From Amorphophallus konjac (Eukaryota; Streptophyta; Magnoliopsida; Alismatales; Araceae), in contig CM040128.1 in the NCBI GenBank assembly GCA_022559845.1, positions 77,005,247 through 77,069,246 on the forward strand: a DNA stretch of 64,000 nucleotides. Direction: 5' to 3'. This document shows positions 34,557-44,906 of this stretch, one piece after another. Each line of letters begins with the position of its first letter. Position 1 is the stretch's first letter. The notes below the pieces were generated by a model. It did no database searches. It saw nothing but the letters and a program-made list of their open reading frames with translations, and was not told where the DNA came from. The position numbers were made by a program, and so were the translations under genes.

Positions 34557-34906
34557 TACTGTTCACGTGAACAGTAGTTCGTGAAGGTGTTCTTCATCCA
34601 ATCAAAGGGGAATCAAGCTCAAATCAAAGCCAGCAAACCTCAAGGAAGATTACATCAAAGCAAGGCTATCAAAGTGATCCAAGGAAGCCGGTTTGATTCA
34701 AGTTCTTCAAGGGAAATCATCTACATCTATTCAAGCTCTTTCAAGCTCATCCAAGGTGATCTTTCAAGCATTCAAACTCCTAAGAGCTAAAGAAGCAATC
34801 AAGATTCAAGGTAGCTTCATCATCTCCTTCATTCATTCAAAAAAATTCAAAGAGAAGATCAAGAGAGAAGAATTGAAGGAAGAGGTACTGTTCACGTGAA
34901 CAGTAC
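34557..34906. repeat. Two copies of a perfect palindrome with CACGTG core
   Basis: TACTGTTCACGTGAACAGTA occurs at 34557-34576 and 34886-34905; the second copy extends to 22 bp (34885-34906). Each is followed by a TTCGTGAAG/TCCGTGAAG word. They lie downstream of D's TATA box, so they may fold as RNA hairpins or act as G-box DNA sites. Confidence 0.9.
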
Positions 34907-36956
34907 TCCGTGAAGAACATTCATCCAATCAAGGGTGAATCAAGAAGATTGAGTTGAAGCCAAGAGGAGCCTTGTTGCTGATCAACATTTCATACAAGGG
35001 CCAATTCATTTTCACTCATAACTCAATCTCTTGTCTTAGTTCATTCACATTTGTTTCATTTTCATTATTATTAAAACATTGAAAGTGTGATTCATCCCTA
35101 CCGGTGGTTAGTAGGAAGGCAATTGGAGGGTGTTCCAATTTGCGGTTGACATCCTTACCAGGTGGTGAGTAGGAAGGCAATCGGTGGTTTCCGATTTGCG
35201 GTTCTGTGCGCTGCACAAGTGAAGCTTCACCGGGTTTTGGTGAGGGGTGGATGTAGGGCTGAGGATTCAGTCCGAACCACCTTAAAATCCTGTCTAGTGT
35301 GGTTTGCTTGTGTGATTGATTCGTTCTAGGTGCATGTATAGGATCGAATTGTTATATATCTTGCTTATCTTGCTAAGCAAATCATAACGCACTTGGAAGC
35401 TAGTTTATATTCCGCTGTAATTCATTTTAACTAGCTATATAGAGGGCCACATTGTGAAAAGTGGGGCTGATCTATTCACCCCTCCCCTCTAGATCCGCTG
35501 TCCACTACACAACAAGCTTATCCTCTTACTTATCCGTTGAATATAACGATCTGTCGTGCAGCCGTTATTTATTCCAACGCGTCCAGCCTTGGCCGTTACT
35601 TTTCTTCGAGAGTCCAACTTGTTTGATCTTCTTCCCATTGATCTTATCTCTTTTGAGATAAGGTTAAATGTAACGGACGTTCCCTGGCGCGTTATTTTCA
35701 TGTGGCGGTCTGTCGACCAGCCGTTACATCCAACAGAGAGTCTTGGCAGTTCAGGCCTTTTCTCTGCTACTCCATGGTCGAGATAAGAGTTTGGATTGTT
35801 GATTTCTCTTCCAAATCTGATCCTCAGAACCTTTTGTTTATTTCTATGGACTCTTGGTGATATTATCTTCAAGTATTTGCTAAGAGTTATCTTTTTTTTC
35901 TTACTGGATTATCCTCTGCTCGACCGGAGAGTTTGAGGGTCTATAAATAGCACTCTTAACTTCATGGCCCGAGAGAGGAAGATCTGGAGTTCACGTCGAA
36001 GTGCTGCCGCATTCTGGAGTCACATCTGACCAAGGAGAATCGTCTCTCATGTTCATCTGCTTCATAGTGAAGGGAGTATTCGTTCCATTGGTTTTCAAAG
36101 TTCATCATTACATATTGTGTTCTTCCTCATCTCCTTTCATCAAAAGCATTGTCCCTCTTCTTTCTCCACGTTCTCCCTGGTTTTTCATCATCTAAACATC
36201 CTCCTATCTTTTTAAAACGCCCAGAGGGGTTAAAAAAACCAAAACCTCCCCGGTACTTTCCTTTCCTTTTGCATGATCTTAAGTTCTTTGAGAATTGATA
36301 CTACGCTTGTTTAAAGGGCTAATTTGGGTCTGTTTTCTTGTGTTTTCACGTTCTTTGGCAGGTTTACAGGTTCACCACACGAGGCCCAAGTCTTCTGGCC
36401 GGCTGGAAGAGTTGGAGTTAAAAGAATCCACAAGCTATTACTGTAAGTTATTTGATGGTCTTGTGCAGGCGCGTCAGATTCATATAGCGGTTCATCGAGC
36501 AACCGTCACTTCCCAGTGACGCGTGGGCTTTCGACTGTTAAATTCCGTTGATCTACAGATTTCCCTGATTTTCTCTCTCCCGTGGGCGGGTGCTTCATCC
36601 ACCTATTTCCAAGGTATTTTCAAGTCTTTGGCTTGTTTCTACTTTGGTGGCGATCACGTTCTTTTCTTAGTATTGGGCATTAGCTTTCTTTCCATCTCAT
36701 ATCTCTTATCCTCTTTGCTTGCTCCACCCTTGCGGTGTGTTTTTTTATTTGCTCTTGCTCCACGCCCCGGCGTGTGTTTTTCTTTATTCCCTTAGTTTAG
36801 TTTGATGGTTGAGATAGCATGCCCATGCTAGAGCTTGTTCTGGTTGACTGGGTTCATGGTTCGCATGTCCTTGGGTTGATTGAGATCTTTGATTTTTGCC
36901 TATCATCTTTATTGCACATAAAACAAAAAGAAGAAGAGAAGCAAAACAAATCAACA

Positions 36957-37205
36957 GTCGTCATCTTCCTCATCGTCTTCTTCATCCTCGCCATCGTCTT
37001 CATCCTCGTCTTCTCCATCATCTCCTCTTTCTTCCTCGTTGGCCGCTTCTTCTTCTTCTTCGCCATGCTCCGCCACCGGAGCTCCTTCGGCGGGTGGAAC
37101 GTCTTCGGCCGCCGCGGGAGGGACTTCCTCCACGGCGTGCTCATCGCCCAGGTCAACTACCTCTGGGGCGGTGACCCTCTGCTGCTTGAGAGCACCTCCA
37201 GCCAT
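36957..37205 (-). pseudogene. Element A antisense PMD gene, 5' part of exon 1
   Basis: ATG at 37203-37205 starts MAGGALKQQRVTAPEVVDLG, followed by a long Glu/Asp run. The acidic run continues in frame at 6439 once element B and one GTCGT are removed, then reaches the exon 1 donor at 6316. Exon 1 is thus an acidic N-terminal extension ahead of the PMD core. B's copy has a basic-then-acidic exon 1 instead. Confidence 0.8.
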
Positions 37206-37937
37206 GGGTTCGAGAAGAGAGGAGAGTAGAGAGAGAAATGAGAGAGATGGGTTAGAAAGAGGGGGGGCTCGGTTAGGGTTTGTGAGGGAAAAGAAAGAAA
37301 GGAGACAAAGGAAGGAGAAGAAGGAGGGAAAAGGGGTTTAACGGTCGAAAAGAATTGACGCCTAAAGTGAGGTCGCCATTATATTAATTGACGGTCTGAG
37401 GTGAGGCGTGGTTTCATGATTTGACGACCCGAGGCAAGCCATCATTTATATTTGCATGGGAACTTGTAACCGTCGTCAGGCGCATTAATTGGAAGGTGAT
37501 TGATGTGATCGATCGTCATGATTGTTGTTTATAATTGACGACGTTGTGAGTAGGCGTCCATTCATTACGGAATGATGTATGTGAAGGCGTCATTTCTTTG
37601 AAATTGAGGAATTATTTTGAAAATATTTTAAGGAATTCAAAGCGATTAACGTCTTTCTTTGAGGCGCGAATTAATAGGCGCCTGTTTGAATAAGCGTCAA
37701 TTATGATTTATCTATTTTTCAAAAAATTGATTAAATAAAATGGATGACATGTGCTAAGGCGCGGGTTGAGGAATTGACGCCATTATTGAGGGCGCGTCTC
37801 AGAACAGAGAGAGCCTGAGGCTTCGTTTTATGAGACAGAATCATTGAATTAGAAGACAAGATCATGTGTAACATGTTATTTTGGCTCAATTAAAGGAAAA
37901 ATCCTTTTATTTCATTTAATAAGAATCATTGTTACAT
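37206..37937. other. Element A interval between its two antisense genes
   Basis: The first part (37206-37340) is purine-rich and would be 5' UTR/promoter of the PMD gene. From 37340 to 37800 the DNA holds about ten GACG/CGTC-type dyads, many decayed (near 37355, 37389, 37419, 37470, 37540, 37640, 37670). No gene. Confidence 0.6.
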
Positions 37938-39377
37938 TCACTGAGCCGCTGTGGGCCTTATTTTCCTAAGTGCTATTACATAAGATTTGCATTTGTTCTC
38001 TTCTTCTTCAACATATGTCTTGGACCTGTGGAAAAGTCCAACCTTCCATTGAGCCATGATTGTTTTGACTTCTTTTTGATCTCCACTTGAGCCTAGTTCC
38101 CTCCTCTTAAGTGGTGGAAGATGAGAAGGTTATTTAAAAGTGTGCCGAGGTAATCCAAGCTGTGGGAGGCACAGATGAGCATTGTAGAGGATGAAGTCGT
38201 TCCCGCCGATCAATCGAAGCTCTATGCCAGAGGAGAGTCTTGAGCGAAGTTCTTGGGTCTTTAGAAACCCCGGTGTGCAAGTGAAGCCGCTCTTGTGTAT
38301 TGCCTTAAAGTAGTCCCTCCATTCACTCCTTTTCTTGAGCTTTGGCACCCGATTAGTCACTCTCTCACATAGGCCTAAAGAATCCGCCATATATCGAAGA
38401 GGGCTTTTTGAGAAGATCTTTGAGACCAGTTGAGTTTCTTGGCATGGGTCAAACTTTAGGTGGAAGTCCACCCAACAAGAAAGGAGTAGTATTGACCCAT
38501 AGAGAGGCCGCCCCAAGGAAGCCGATGTGAGTCCATTATATAATTTGGCCAGTACCGCCGGTCCTATTCTTTTACCTGCCCATATGCTAGCTATGGTGCT
38601 TAAGTGGCATTCTTCTAAGTGGTCTTCTATTGAAGGGAAGAGGAGAGCTCCAACTATGCATAATGTAAAGCCTTTCATTACTCTCTCCAATAAGTCTTCC
38701 TCCTCTTGGGCTTTGTCCGTGTTCTTGTATACCCATGAAGCTAATTTGAAAAGATTGATTCCTTTGTGGGCTTTAATTTGATTCACTAGATTTGGGTTTG
38801 GTATAAGGCTAGTAAGCATGTCATGAGCATTTATTGGTTTGATCATGCTAGCCATCCTTGATTCTTCTCCTTGTTTCATCTTTCTTAATCCAAAGAGCAT
38901 CTCTACTTTCTCTAAGAGAATGGTGGCTTCAAAGGTGGGAAAGAGGAAAGTATGAGTGTTTGGGTGCCATAATTCTATTAATACTCCTATGGAGGCCCAA
39001 TCTAAGTGGATATCATCATAATGGGTAGCATGGGTTATAAGGCCTAGTAGGTGCCATCTACTAAGAAAAGATCTCATGTCTAAAGAGAGTTTAGAGAGAA
39101 GTAAGGGAAGCCACTTAATCCTTAAGAACCTCCTTGGTCCTGGTACATTTGGGTAGTCCTGAAAAACATAAAAAGAAGAAAAGAAGAAGAAGGGAATGTA
39201 ATCAGAGTTTTTTAAAAAAAAAGAGAGAAGAGGAAGAATGAAACAGAAGCTTTAAATTAAAAATGAACTTACTTGACCTTTGGCTATCCTCCCGCTCACA
39301 TGGCTTGCAACTTCAAAGATCCTAGGAAAGCTCATCCTAGGCTTCTTTGAAGATCCCTGCATCAGCATCCTGTCCAT
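37938..39377 (-). pseudogene. Element A antisense DUF7745-like gene
   Basis: Two exons: 39377-39273 (MDRMLMQGSSKKPRMSFPRI, donor CAA|GTAAGT) and 39158-37938 (acceptor TTTTTCAG). The protein has HLDWASIGVLIELWHPNTH, then FPTFEATILLEKVEMLFGL, then a helical middle and SIWAGKRIGPAVLAKLYNGL, ending ALRKIRPTAAQ. A TAA at 38130 splits exon 2, but the frame beyond it still matches the C-terminus of B's copy, so the stop is a late nonsense mutation. Otherwise the frame is intact, better kept than in B. PMD-like DUF7745 proteins are common in plant genomes near transposons; their activity is unknown. It could instead be classed as a divergent PMD. Confidence 0.8.
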
Positions 39378-40863
39378 CTTATTCTTCTTTCGGTTGATGG
39401 AGAGGTCCCTCTGGTCTCTATTTTGGTTTGCTATTGAAGGCTCGATTGCTGCAGCGTTCAGTTATTCTGATAATCACGACTTAGCAGAAGGTACATCTTT
39501 TTATAATGATTCGGAGCTCTGGCTAGCCGTTTAGAACATCAGTTTGAGTTCGAGTTCGAATCAGTCTATGGAGGTTTGATTCCGAGCAGAGAATGGAGCG
39601 CTAGTAAGATAGTTAATTGACGACATATAGCTTGGCGTCATTTAGTTGATTGACAACATTATCAGTGTCGTCATTTATTTAACGCCTCTGTGCCAGGCGT
39701 CATTTTCAGTCCGATTCCAAGTGTAATGGTACTTTTAATTAATGCCTCAATGACCGTCGTCATTTATGATTTTGATGCCTCCGCACAGGGTCGTCTTTTC
39801 CTGAACTTACACTTTTGAATTGCTTTACAACATGATGATTCTTCATGACCTTAAGTGCTATTATATCTTGATAAAGTTTATTATGTCATGCACTTATGAT
39901 CATACTTTGAGCTTATTGAGCTTATGATCTTTATTAAGCTGATGATTCTTTACTGAGCTAATAATTTTTGAGCATAGAAAAGTGCAGATTATGCGAATCT
40001 TGAAACGATTGGATTTCTTCCGCTGGTAACACCATTCCATCCTTGTATCTCTCCTGTATGCATTGTTACTATATGATATCTACGCTATTATAGCATATCA
40101 AGGACCTTGTGGTTCTGATGAACCTGGAATTTGAGTTCTCCTCCATCAAAAATAGTGATAATTCCAGTGGAGTCTTGATTACACGGATAGGCCGTTGAAT
40201 CATTTAAGGTTTGGGACGACGGTTCCACTTTCTGAGTTCGATACGTGGATAAACGGGCTTCGGCTTAGTGTCAGCTTAGAGATCTGGATTCCTGACCGAA
40301 TCTCGATGGTTTAACAATATTATCCTTGATTATCTTCTATTTTTAGTTTGTTTTAGTTTTTCTTTAAGCCCAGCATACATCATGTAGGACTTTGAGCTCT
40401 AATAATGAAAATCCTCATATTACGCCAATAATGAAGGCCACCCGCTTTTATTTGAATTGACATGAGATATTCCATTCCAAATCAAGTACTTTATTCTCCT
40501 TGAAGTCGCTCAGGCTGGTTCCTTGAAAAGCATTCGTTCGCTAGGTCTTTATCTCAATTCATTTTATTTTTCTAAAAATCCACCTTGGTTGTAGCACGTC
40601 CACATTGGCTGGTAACCGCTCTCCAATGGTGCCTTTCCTTCCGTGCCCTCGCGCACATTTAGTTCTTTAAGATTAGTTCCTTCATCCAACTAATCATTGC
40701 TTCCTTGTAATCATCCAAAGTTGTTTCATTTAGAATTCTGAAAAGATTTCAAATGCTTAGTGTAGGAGGCGTGTCACATCACACCTTGACATCTACTTAT
40801 CAGTTCGTTCTCACTTCATTCCGCCCGTTACACTTTCACTTCATTCCGTGTCACTCCCTTGCA
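39378..40863. other. Element A interval from DUF7745-like gene to polypurine tract
   Basis: No gene recognised. GACGAC/GTCGTC-type dyads occur at about 39617-39800. The last 150 bp resembles the pre-LTR region of element B (CTCACTTCATTCCGC, TCCGTGTCACTCCCTTGCAA compared with 33180-33290). Confidence 0.6.
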
Positions 40864-40887
40864 AAGCAGACGCCAAGGCGGGGCAAC

Positions 40888-42290
40888 TGTAGACACGCCA
40901 AAATCGATGTTATGTTGAGTAAATCTCATGTCACCATGTGACGCCCCAGGTGGACTTCAATATTGGCTTAATACGAAGTTTTTCTAATTTCTCCATATTT
41001 AATTGAGATTTCTTGGCTTTTTAGTTTAATAATTGAAATTAACGCCTGTAGGGAGGGCGTCATTTAATTGACAACCTAATTAGGGGCGTTGTTCTTTAAT
41101 ACACAACTGTTCAAACGGTCGTCGATTCCTGGATTTTACAAATTCTAACGAAAATAAAACTTAAAGAATTGACGTCCTCAGGAGGGGCGTTGATTATTTA
41201 ACGCCCGTTCAAACAGGCGTAATTTGACAATTTTAAATAAGGAAAGTTCTTTATTTCTATAATTAAATTCAGGAACTGACGACGGTGTGACTACCGTCAT
41301 TTCAATTGGCGCCCCTATTTAGGTAGTCATTTCCACTTCCGTCTCCCTTTCGCCTGCTTCTTTCCAGTAGTGACCCTTCCCCCATTTTGCACCTTGTGTT
41401 CGATTGGGAAGAGAGTTCCTTATTGAGGATTCATTGCTTTGTTTTAATCCTATTAATGCAAGGATGTTTGGCCCTATAAATACCCCTTCAATCTTTCACG
41501 CGCGAGAAGAAGAAGAAGAGACGAGAGGATTGAACAACAATAACAACAAAGAGAGAGACTGCGCCGTGTGAGCTTTACAAAGAGAGATAGAGTTTTCTTC
41601 CTTTTGCAGGTGCTTCTCCAAGTTTCTTCCTCCAGGCAGCATCTTCATCCAACAGTTCTTCATCCTGCTGATGCAGCGGCTGTGGCTCTTGTTCTTCCTT
41701 GTACTGCTGCACACACAGCAGCAGGGGCTTCCCTTAATCTTTTAGTTTAATTTATTCATATCACATACGCATCCATCTTCTAGCTCTATGCTAGAGTTAT
41801 CACCATATTACGTTTATTGTTGTTTACTTTGCATATCATAGCATCCATAATCCATACCTTGTTACTCCTCCTAAAGGGGTTTTAAACTAAAAACACACAA
41901 GGTGTGTTCATGCTTGATTTGATTGATTTCATATTTTTAGAGCATTGATACTACACATCTTTAGCTAATCCACATCTTTGTTTATTTTATGTGTTTTCTT
42001 GCAAGGGTAATCAAGCTATAAACCCCCTTCATCGGCCGGCCGGTAGAAGGAGGAAAGAAGAACTTACAATCTCACCCGCTTCATACAAGGTACATGCGAT
42101 CATCTTTGTATTTTTGAGGTAACCCCTCTGGCGATCACTCTCCATAGAGCATCTCATGCTCATCCTCTTTTCCTTCATGTCCCACTCATTTTAGCATATT
42201 TATTTAGCAACATCATCATTCTTTTTTTATTATTATTCTTAAAATCTTTTTTTCACCTCTCTCTTTAAAGATGTCTATGTGACACGTTCA
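40888..42290 (+). repeat. Element A 3' LTR (3' edge uncertain)
   Basis: TGTAGACACGCC follows a polypurine-like tract (40864-40887) aligned with that of B. TATAAATA is at 41475-41482, and ACG/CGT dyads lie upstream at about 41040-41330, the same layout as the B LTR. The 3' end cannot be fixed because the 5' LTR is outside the window; 42290 is a guess from B's LTR proportions. Confidence 0.7.
41475..41482 (+). promoter_or_regulatory. TATA box of element A 3' LTR
   Basis: TATAAATA within CCCTATAAATACCCC, about 590 bp after the LTR start, downstream of the dyad cluster. Confidence 0.75.
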
Positions 42291-43234
42291 CAACATGTGT
42301 GTGTTCAGTGTGTGTGTGTTCAAGAGAGATTACGTACCAATTGTGTGTGTGTGTGTAGGGGTTGGTAGTTGTTCCAACGTAATTTTTGCACATTGTTACT
42401 TTAAAGATAGATTAATAAAAATATATTTTTAACTAGTTTCATTAATAGAAGGGAATAAACATACAAATCATCTTTTTTATTATTTTTCTTATTTTATCTC
42501 AATATGAAATTTAACAATATTAATAATTATGATTAAGATATCATGGACATTAATTAGTATTATAAATAAAACAAAATGTCTTAATAATTATATTTATGAT
42601 GATCATAATTTATCTAATCACAATCATTATGTAAATTTAATTAGGTTTGTCATTAGTGATAATCATATTTGTTAATATTTATTAAGTATAAGTTGATAAT
42701 TTGTAAAAAAATTATTTAAGTCATCTTAATCCTTACCAGATGAAGAATAACATCGCAGATTTTAACCCGGGATAACAGGGGCAAAATTGTTTATTTATAC
42801 CCCTATTCTCATTCTTATCCTTATTTTTTATCAAACGAGTAATAGGAATACACACATACTTATCCCCTCGCATACCAAACGCATACGAGAATATGAATAG
42901 GAATAAATTAACCTAGAATGACTTACTCCTATTCTCATCACCCTTTATCCCGATACCAAACATAACCTTAGGGGCCATTTGGTATCAGGTTAGAGCGGGA
43001 TGTCCCCGCTCTAATCTCATTCTACGTTTGGTATGACTAAAACGGGCGAGGATAAGCTGGGTTGAGGAAAATAGGGTTAACCCTAATTTTAAGGTTAGAA
43101 ACGGGGATAAGTCATTCTAACCTTTTGTTGGAATGACTTATCCCCATTTTTCTAACCTCATTTTACCCCTTGTGTACTAAACATACATTAGAATAAGATT
43201 AGATATAAATTGTCCTAGAAGGTAGAAATCCAGG
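42291..43234. other. Non-coding interval with GT microsatellite and inverted repeat
   Basis: Interrupted (GT)n runs lie at about 42293-42358, then very A/T-rich DNA to 42760. GATACCAAA (42952-42960) and TTTGGTATC (42978-42986) face each other across 17 bp, with related words (ACCAAACGC, TTTGGTATGACT) on either side, as in the ends of two abutting MITE-like repeats. Outer ends and duplications were not found. No gene. Confidence 0.45.
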
Positions 43235-43580
43235 GTGAAGCGGCTCCAAAAGGGGGATCGAAACATTGGTTTCTTCCACCTAATGACTGTCATTTGGTGG
43301 AGACACAACAGAATTGAGGAAATTATTGATGACAATGATAGGTTGCTCCAGGATCAGTTTAGTATTACCTCAGTTCCTTAACAAAGCATTTCAAGAATAG
43401 CCGGCGCTCAGAAGCCTATTGTCCCCCTCCTAATAGATTCCAATCTTGTTTTTGACACACCGTCAGTAGAGGGGGCGACTATCCGAGAAAGGGATTTTCA
43501 CTATTGAAGAATTGGAAACAGTTATCAAGGAAGTGCCCGGAGATTGGGCCTTACCCAGATGGTTTTTCGGGCACCTTTTT
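43235..43580 (+). pseudogene. LINE-like reverse transcriptase scrap
   Basis: WWRHNRIEEIIDDNDRLLQD is followed, after frame changes, by FTIEELETVIKEVPGD and, in another frame, YPDGFSGTFL. This resembles the region before and at the APGPDGF motif of plant L1-type non-LTR retrotransposons. It is very short and multiply frameshifted. Confidence 0.4.
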
Positions 43581-44821
43581 GTTATGGTTGGGTGGTGTGA
43601 GCATCCGGAGGGAGTGTGAGTCCCTGACCCAACTAGGGTTGTCACTGATTTTAGTCCCATATTAGATTCCACAAAGAGTTGGATCGGCTTATAAGAAAAA
43701 GAATCTCTAACTTGCCTTGATGCCTAAGTTTTAGGGAATGATAAATAGCTCCTAACAAATGGTGTCTGAAGAGACGAGATCTCGTGCAAAGCCATTGGCC
43801 GTAAGATCTAGAGAAATCGCATGTCGTAGCCATCTCAGAATGGAGTTCTGCAAAAGGAGAGAAGTGATCAGGGGGCCCGAGATGACTATTCCGGGGAAAA
43901 CCATCCGATGCTTAAGTCAGCAAGGGCAAGAGCGGGGTACGAAAGGATGCAAGGGAAGTGTAGGGCACGAGAGGCACGAGACTACTCTTCACCAGTTGAA
44001 ATGACTAGAAATTGATTTACCTTCCGGAGGGGTTCCCTAGGTTTATATAGCTACAGGCTCCCTCCTGAGTAGGGGGAAGTGTGAGGGTTTATGGGGCATC
44101 ATGTCCACGGTAGGAACTCTTACCGTTCAGGAACTCTTGCCTTCCCCTTATCCTATTGAGCTTCTCACTTCTTAGATGATAGTGTAACATTCGTTTTAAT
44201 TATTAGGGATAAATGCCCAACTGCGAGGAATTCCCCTTGGCTCGTTAAGGAGTCTTGACGACGGGATGATCCTGGAGAGATAAGGGATATTCCATGCCTA
44301 GGCAGGGAGTCCTGGGTTTGGGCATCCCTGAGGGAGCGTCTTACCCACCTTTGGATGGCTCGATTCAGTCGCCCCCTGGGCTTTTCCCTAGCGTTGGGGA
44401 GGCCTCCGTTCGGGTGACCGAGCCAAGACTCTATGGGCCTTGTTGGACCTTTTACCATGGGCCCTATAGCAAGTGAGCCTTAATGAGGCTGTCACTTACT
44501 GGGCCACACATACCTATATGGGCCTTTAGGCCATGAAATGTTGGGCCGCAAATCTCCCCCTTTCCACTTGCCCCCTACTCTCGAGCTAGAAATGGGCTCA
44601 GAGAGTAGAGTGTATGTTGGATTTTTTGGCAAGGGGAGAATCAGCTACCATGAGCTGTCCCCGCTTTGATCATCGGGCCCATAAATGTGGTTGCCCTAGC
44701 ACGTGGGGGCTCGAGCGCAATGATTACACCTTTTGCACCTGTTCGAAGCGCTGACTTGGGGCATGTCACTTTCCGAGGCACTTCTAGACGTCGCGGCGGT
44801 TCTCCCGTGGCCGCCCAGGGC
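43581..44821. other. Unassigned interval
   Basis: No gene recognised. A C/G-rich stretch (44230-44830) precedes the gene at 44907 and is probably its upstream region. A TCCCATATTAGATTCC...CTCCTAACA segment (about 43650-43757) has the flavour of a short copia LTR, but no boundaries could be supported. Confidence 0.4.
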
Positions 44822-44829
44822 TATAAATG
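44822..44829 (+). promoter_or_regulatory. TATA box upstream of Transposase_28 gene
   Basis: TATAAATG within GGGCTATAAATGCCCC, 85 bp before the ATG at 44907. It suggests the gene had its own promoter. Confidence 0.6.
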
Positions 44830-44906
44830 CCCCGTATACTTGCCTTCTCCGTCTTCATCGTTAGGTTTTTGTCTCCCCACGCTTGTGCGAGTTCTTAGGG
44901 GGATCC

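Larger units (their letters stand above)
33599..35514 (+). mobile_element. Element D: solo LTR, Ty1/copia-like
   Basis: The 1916-bp segment starts TGTTGTG and ends CACTACACAACA with short inverted ends. It is flanked by AGCTT on both sides (33594-33598 and 35515-35519). TATAAAA-like sequence at about 34453 and the 3' end with TCTATTCACCCCTCCCCTC suggest a SIRE/Maximus-type copia LTR; that lineage name is from memory. There is no internal region, so it is a recombination-derived solo LTR. Confidence 0.85.
6445..36956 (+). mobile_element. Element B: complete Tat-type Ty3 LTR retrotransposon with nested C and D
   Basis: The 30.5 kb span has LTRs at both ends (TGTTGACACC...AAATCAACA) and a 5-bp duplication GTCGT. 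Without C (6.9 kb) and D (1.9 kb) the element is about 21.7 kb, large even for the Tat/Ogre group. Order: LTR, tRNA-Arg-like primer site, leader about 1.05 kb, gag, protease plus G-patch, reverse transcriptase, Ty3 RNase H, a second RNase H, integrase, then antisense DUF7745-like and PMD genes, polypurine tract, LTR. The dual RNase H and FMDGYSGYNQIR-type reverse transcriptase place it in Tat. The LTRs differ at about 2% of aligned positions by eye, mostly transitions. All frames are broken, so it cannot move without help. Confidence 0.93.
33291..36956 (+). repeat. Element B 3' LTR, split by element D
   Basis: LTR sequence is 33291-33598 and 35520-36956, separated by D and its duplication. 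TATAAATA is at 35942-35949 and dyad modules near 33500-33560 and 35540-35730. The ends equal those of the 5' LTR. It contains a 7-bp insertion near 36501 absent from the 5' LTR. Confidence 0.92.

Noticed and set aside
36854..37341. Plus-strand open frames of 80-136 codons rich in Leu/His/Ser
   Set aside because: Shadows of the acidic exon 1 of A's antisense PMD gene and its purine-rich 5' flank.
43580..43757. Possible short copia solo LTR (TGTTATGG...CTCCTAACA, followed by a weak primer-site-like word)
   Set aside because: No target duplication, and the left edge overlaps the LINE-like scrap; boundaries could not be supported.
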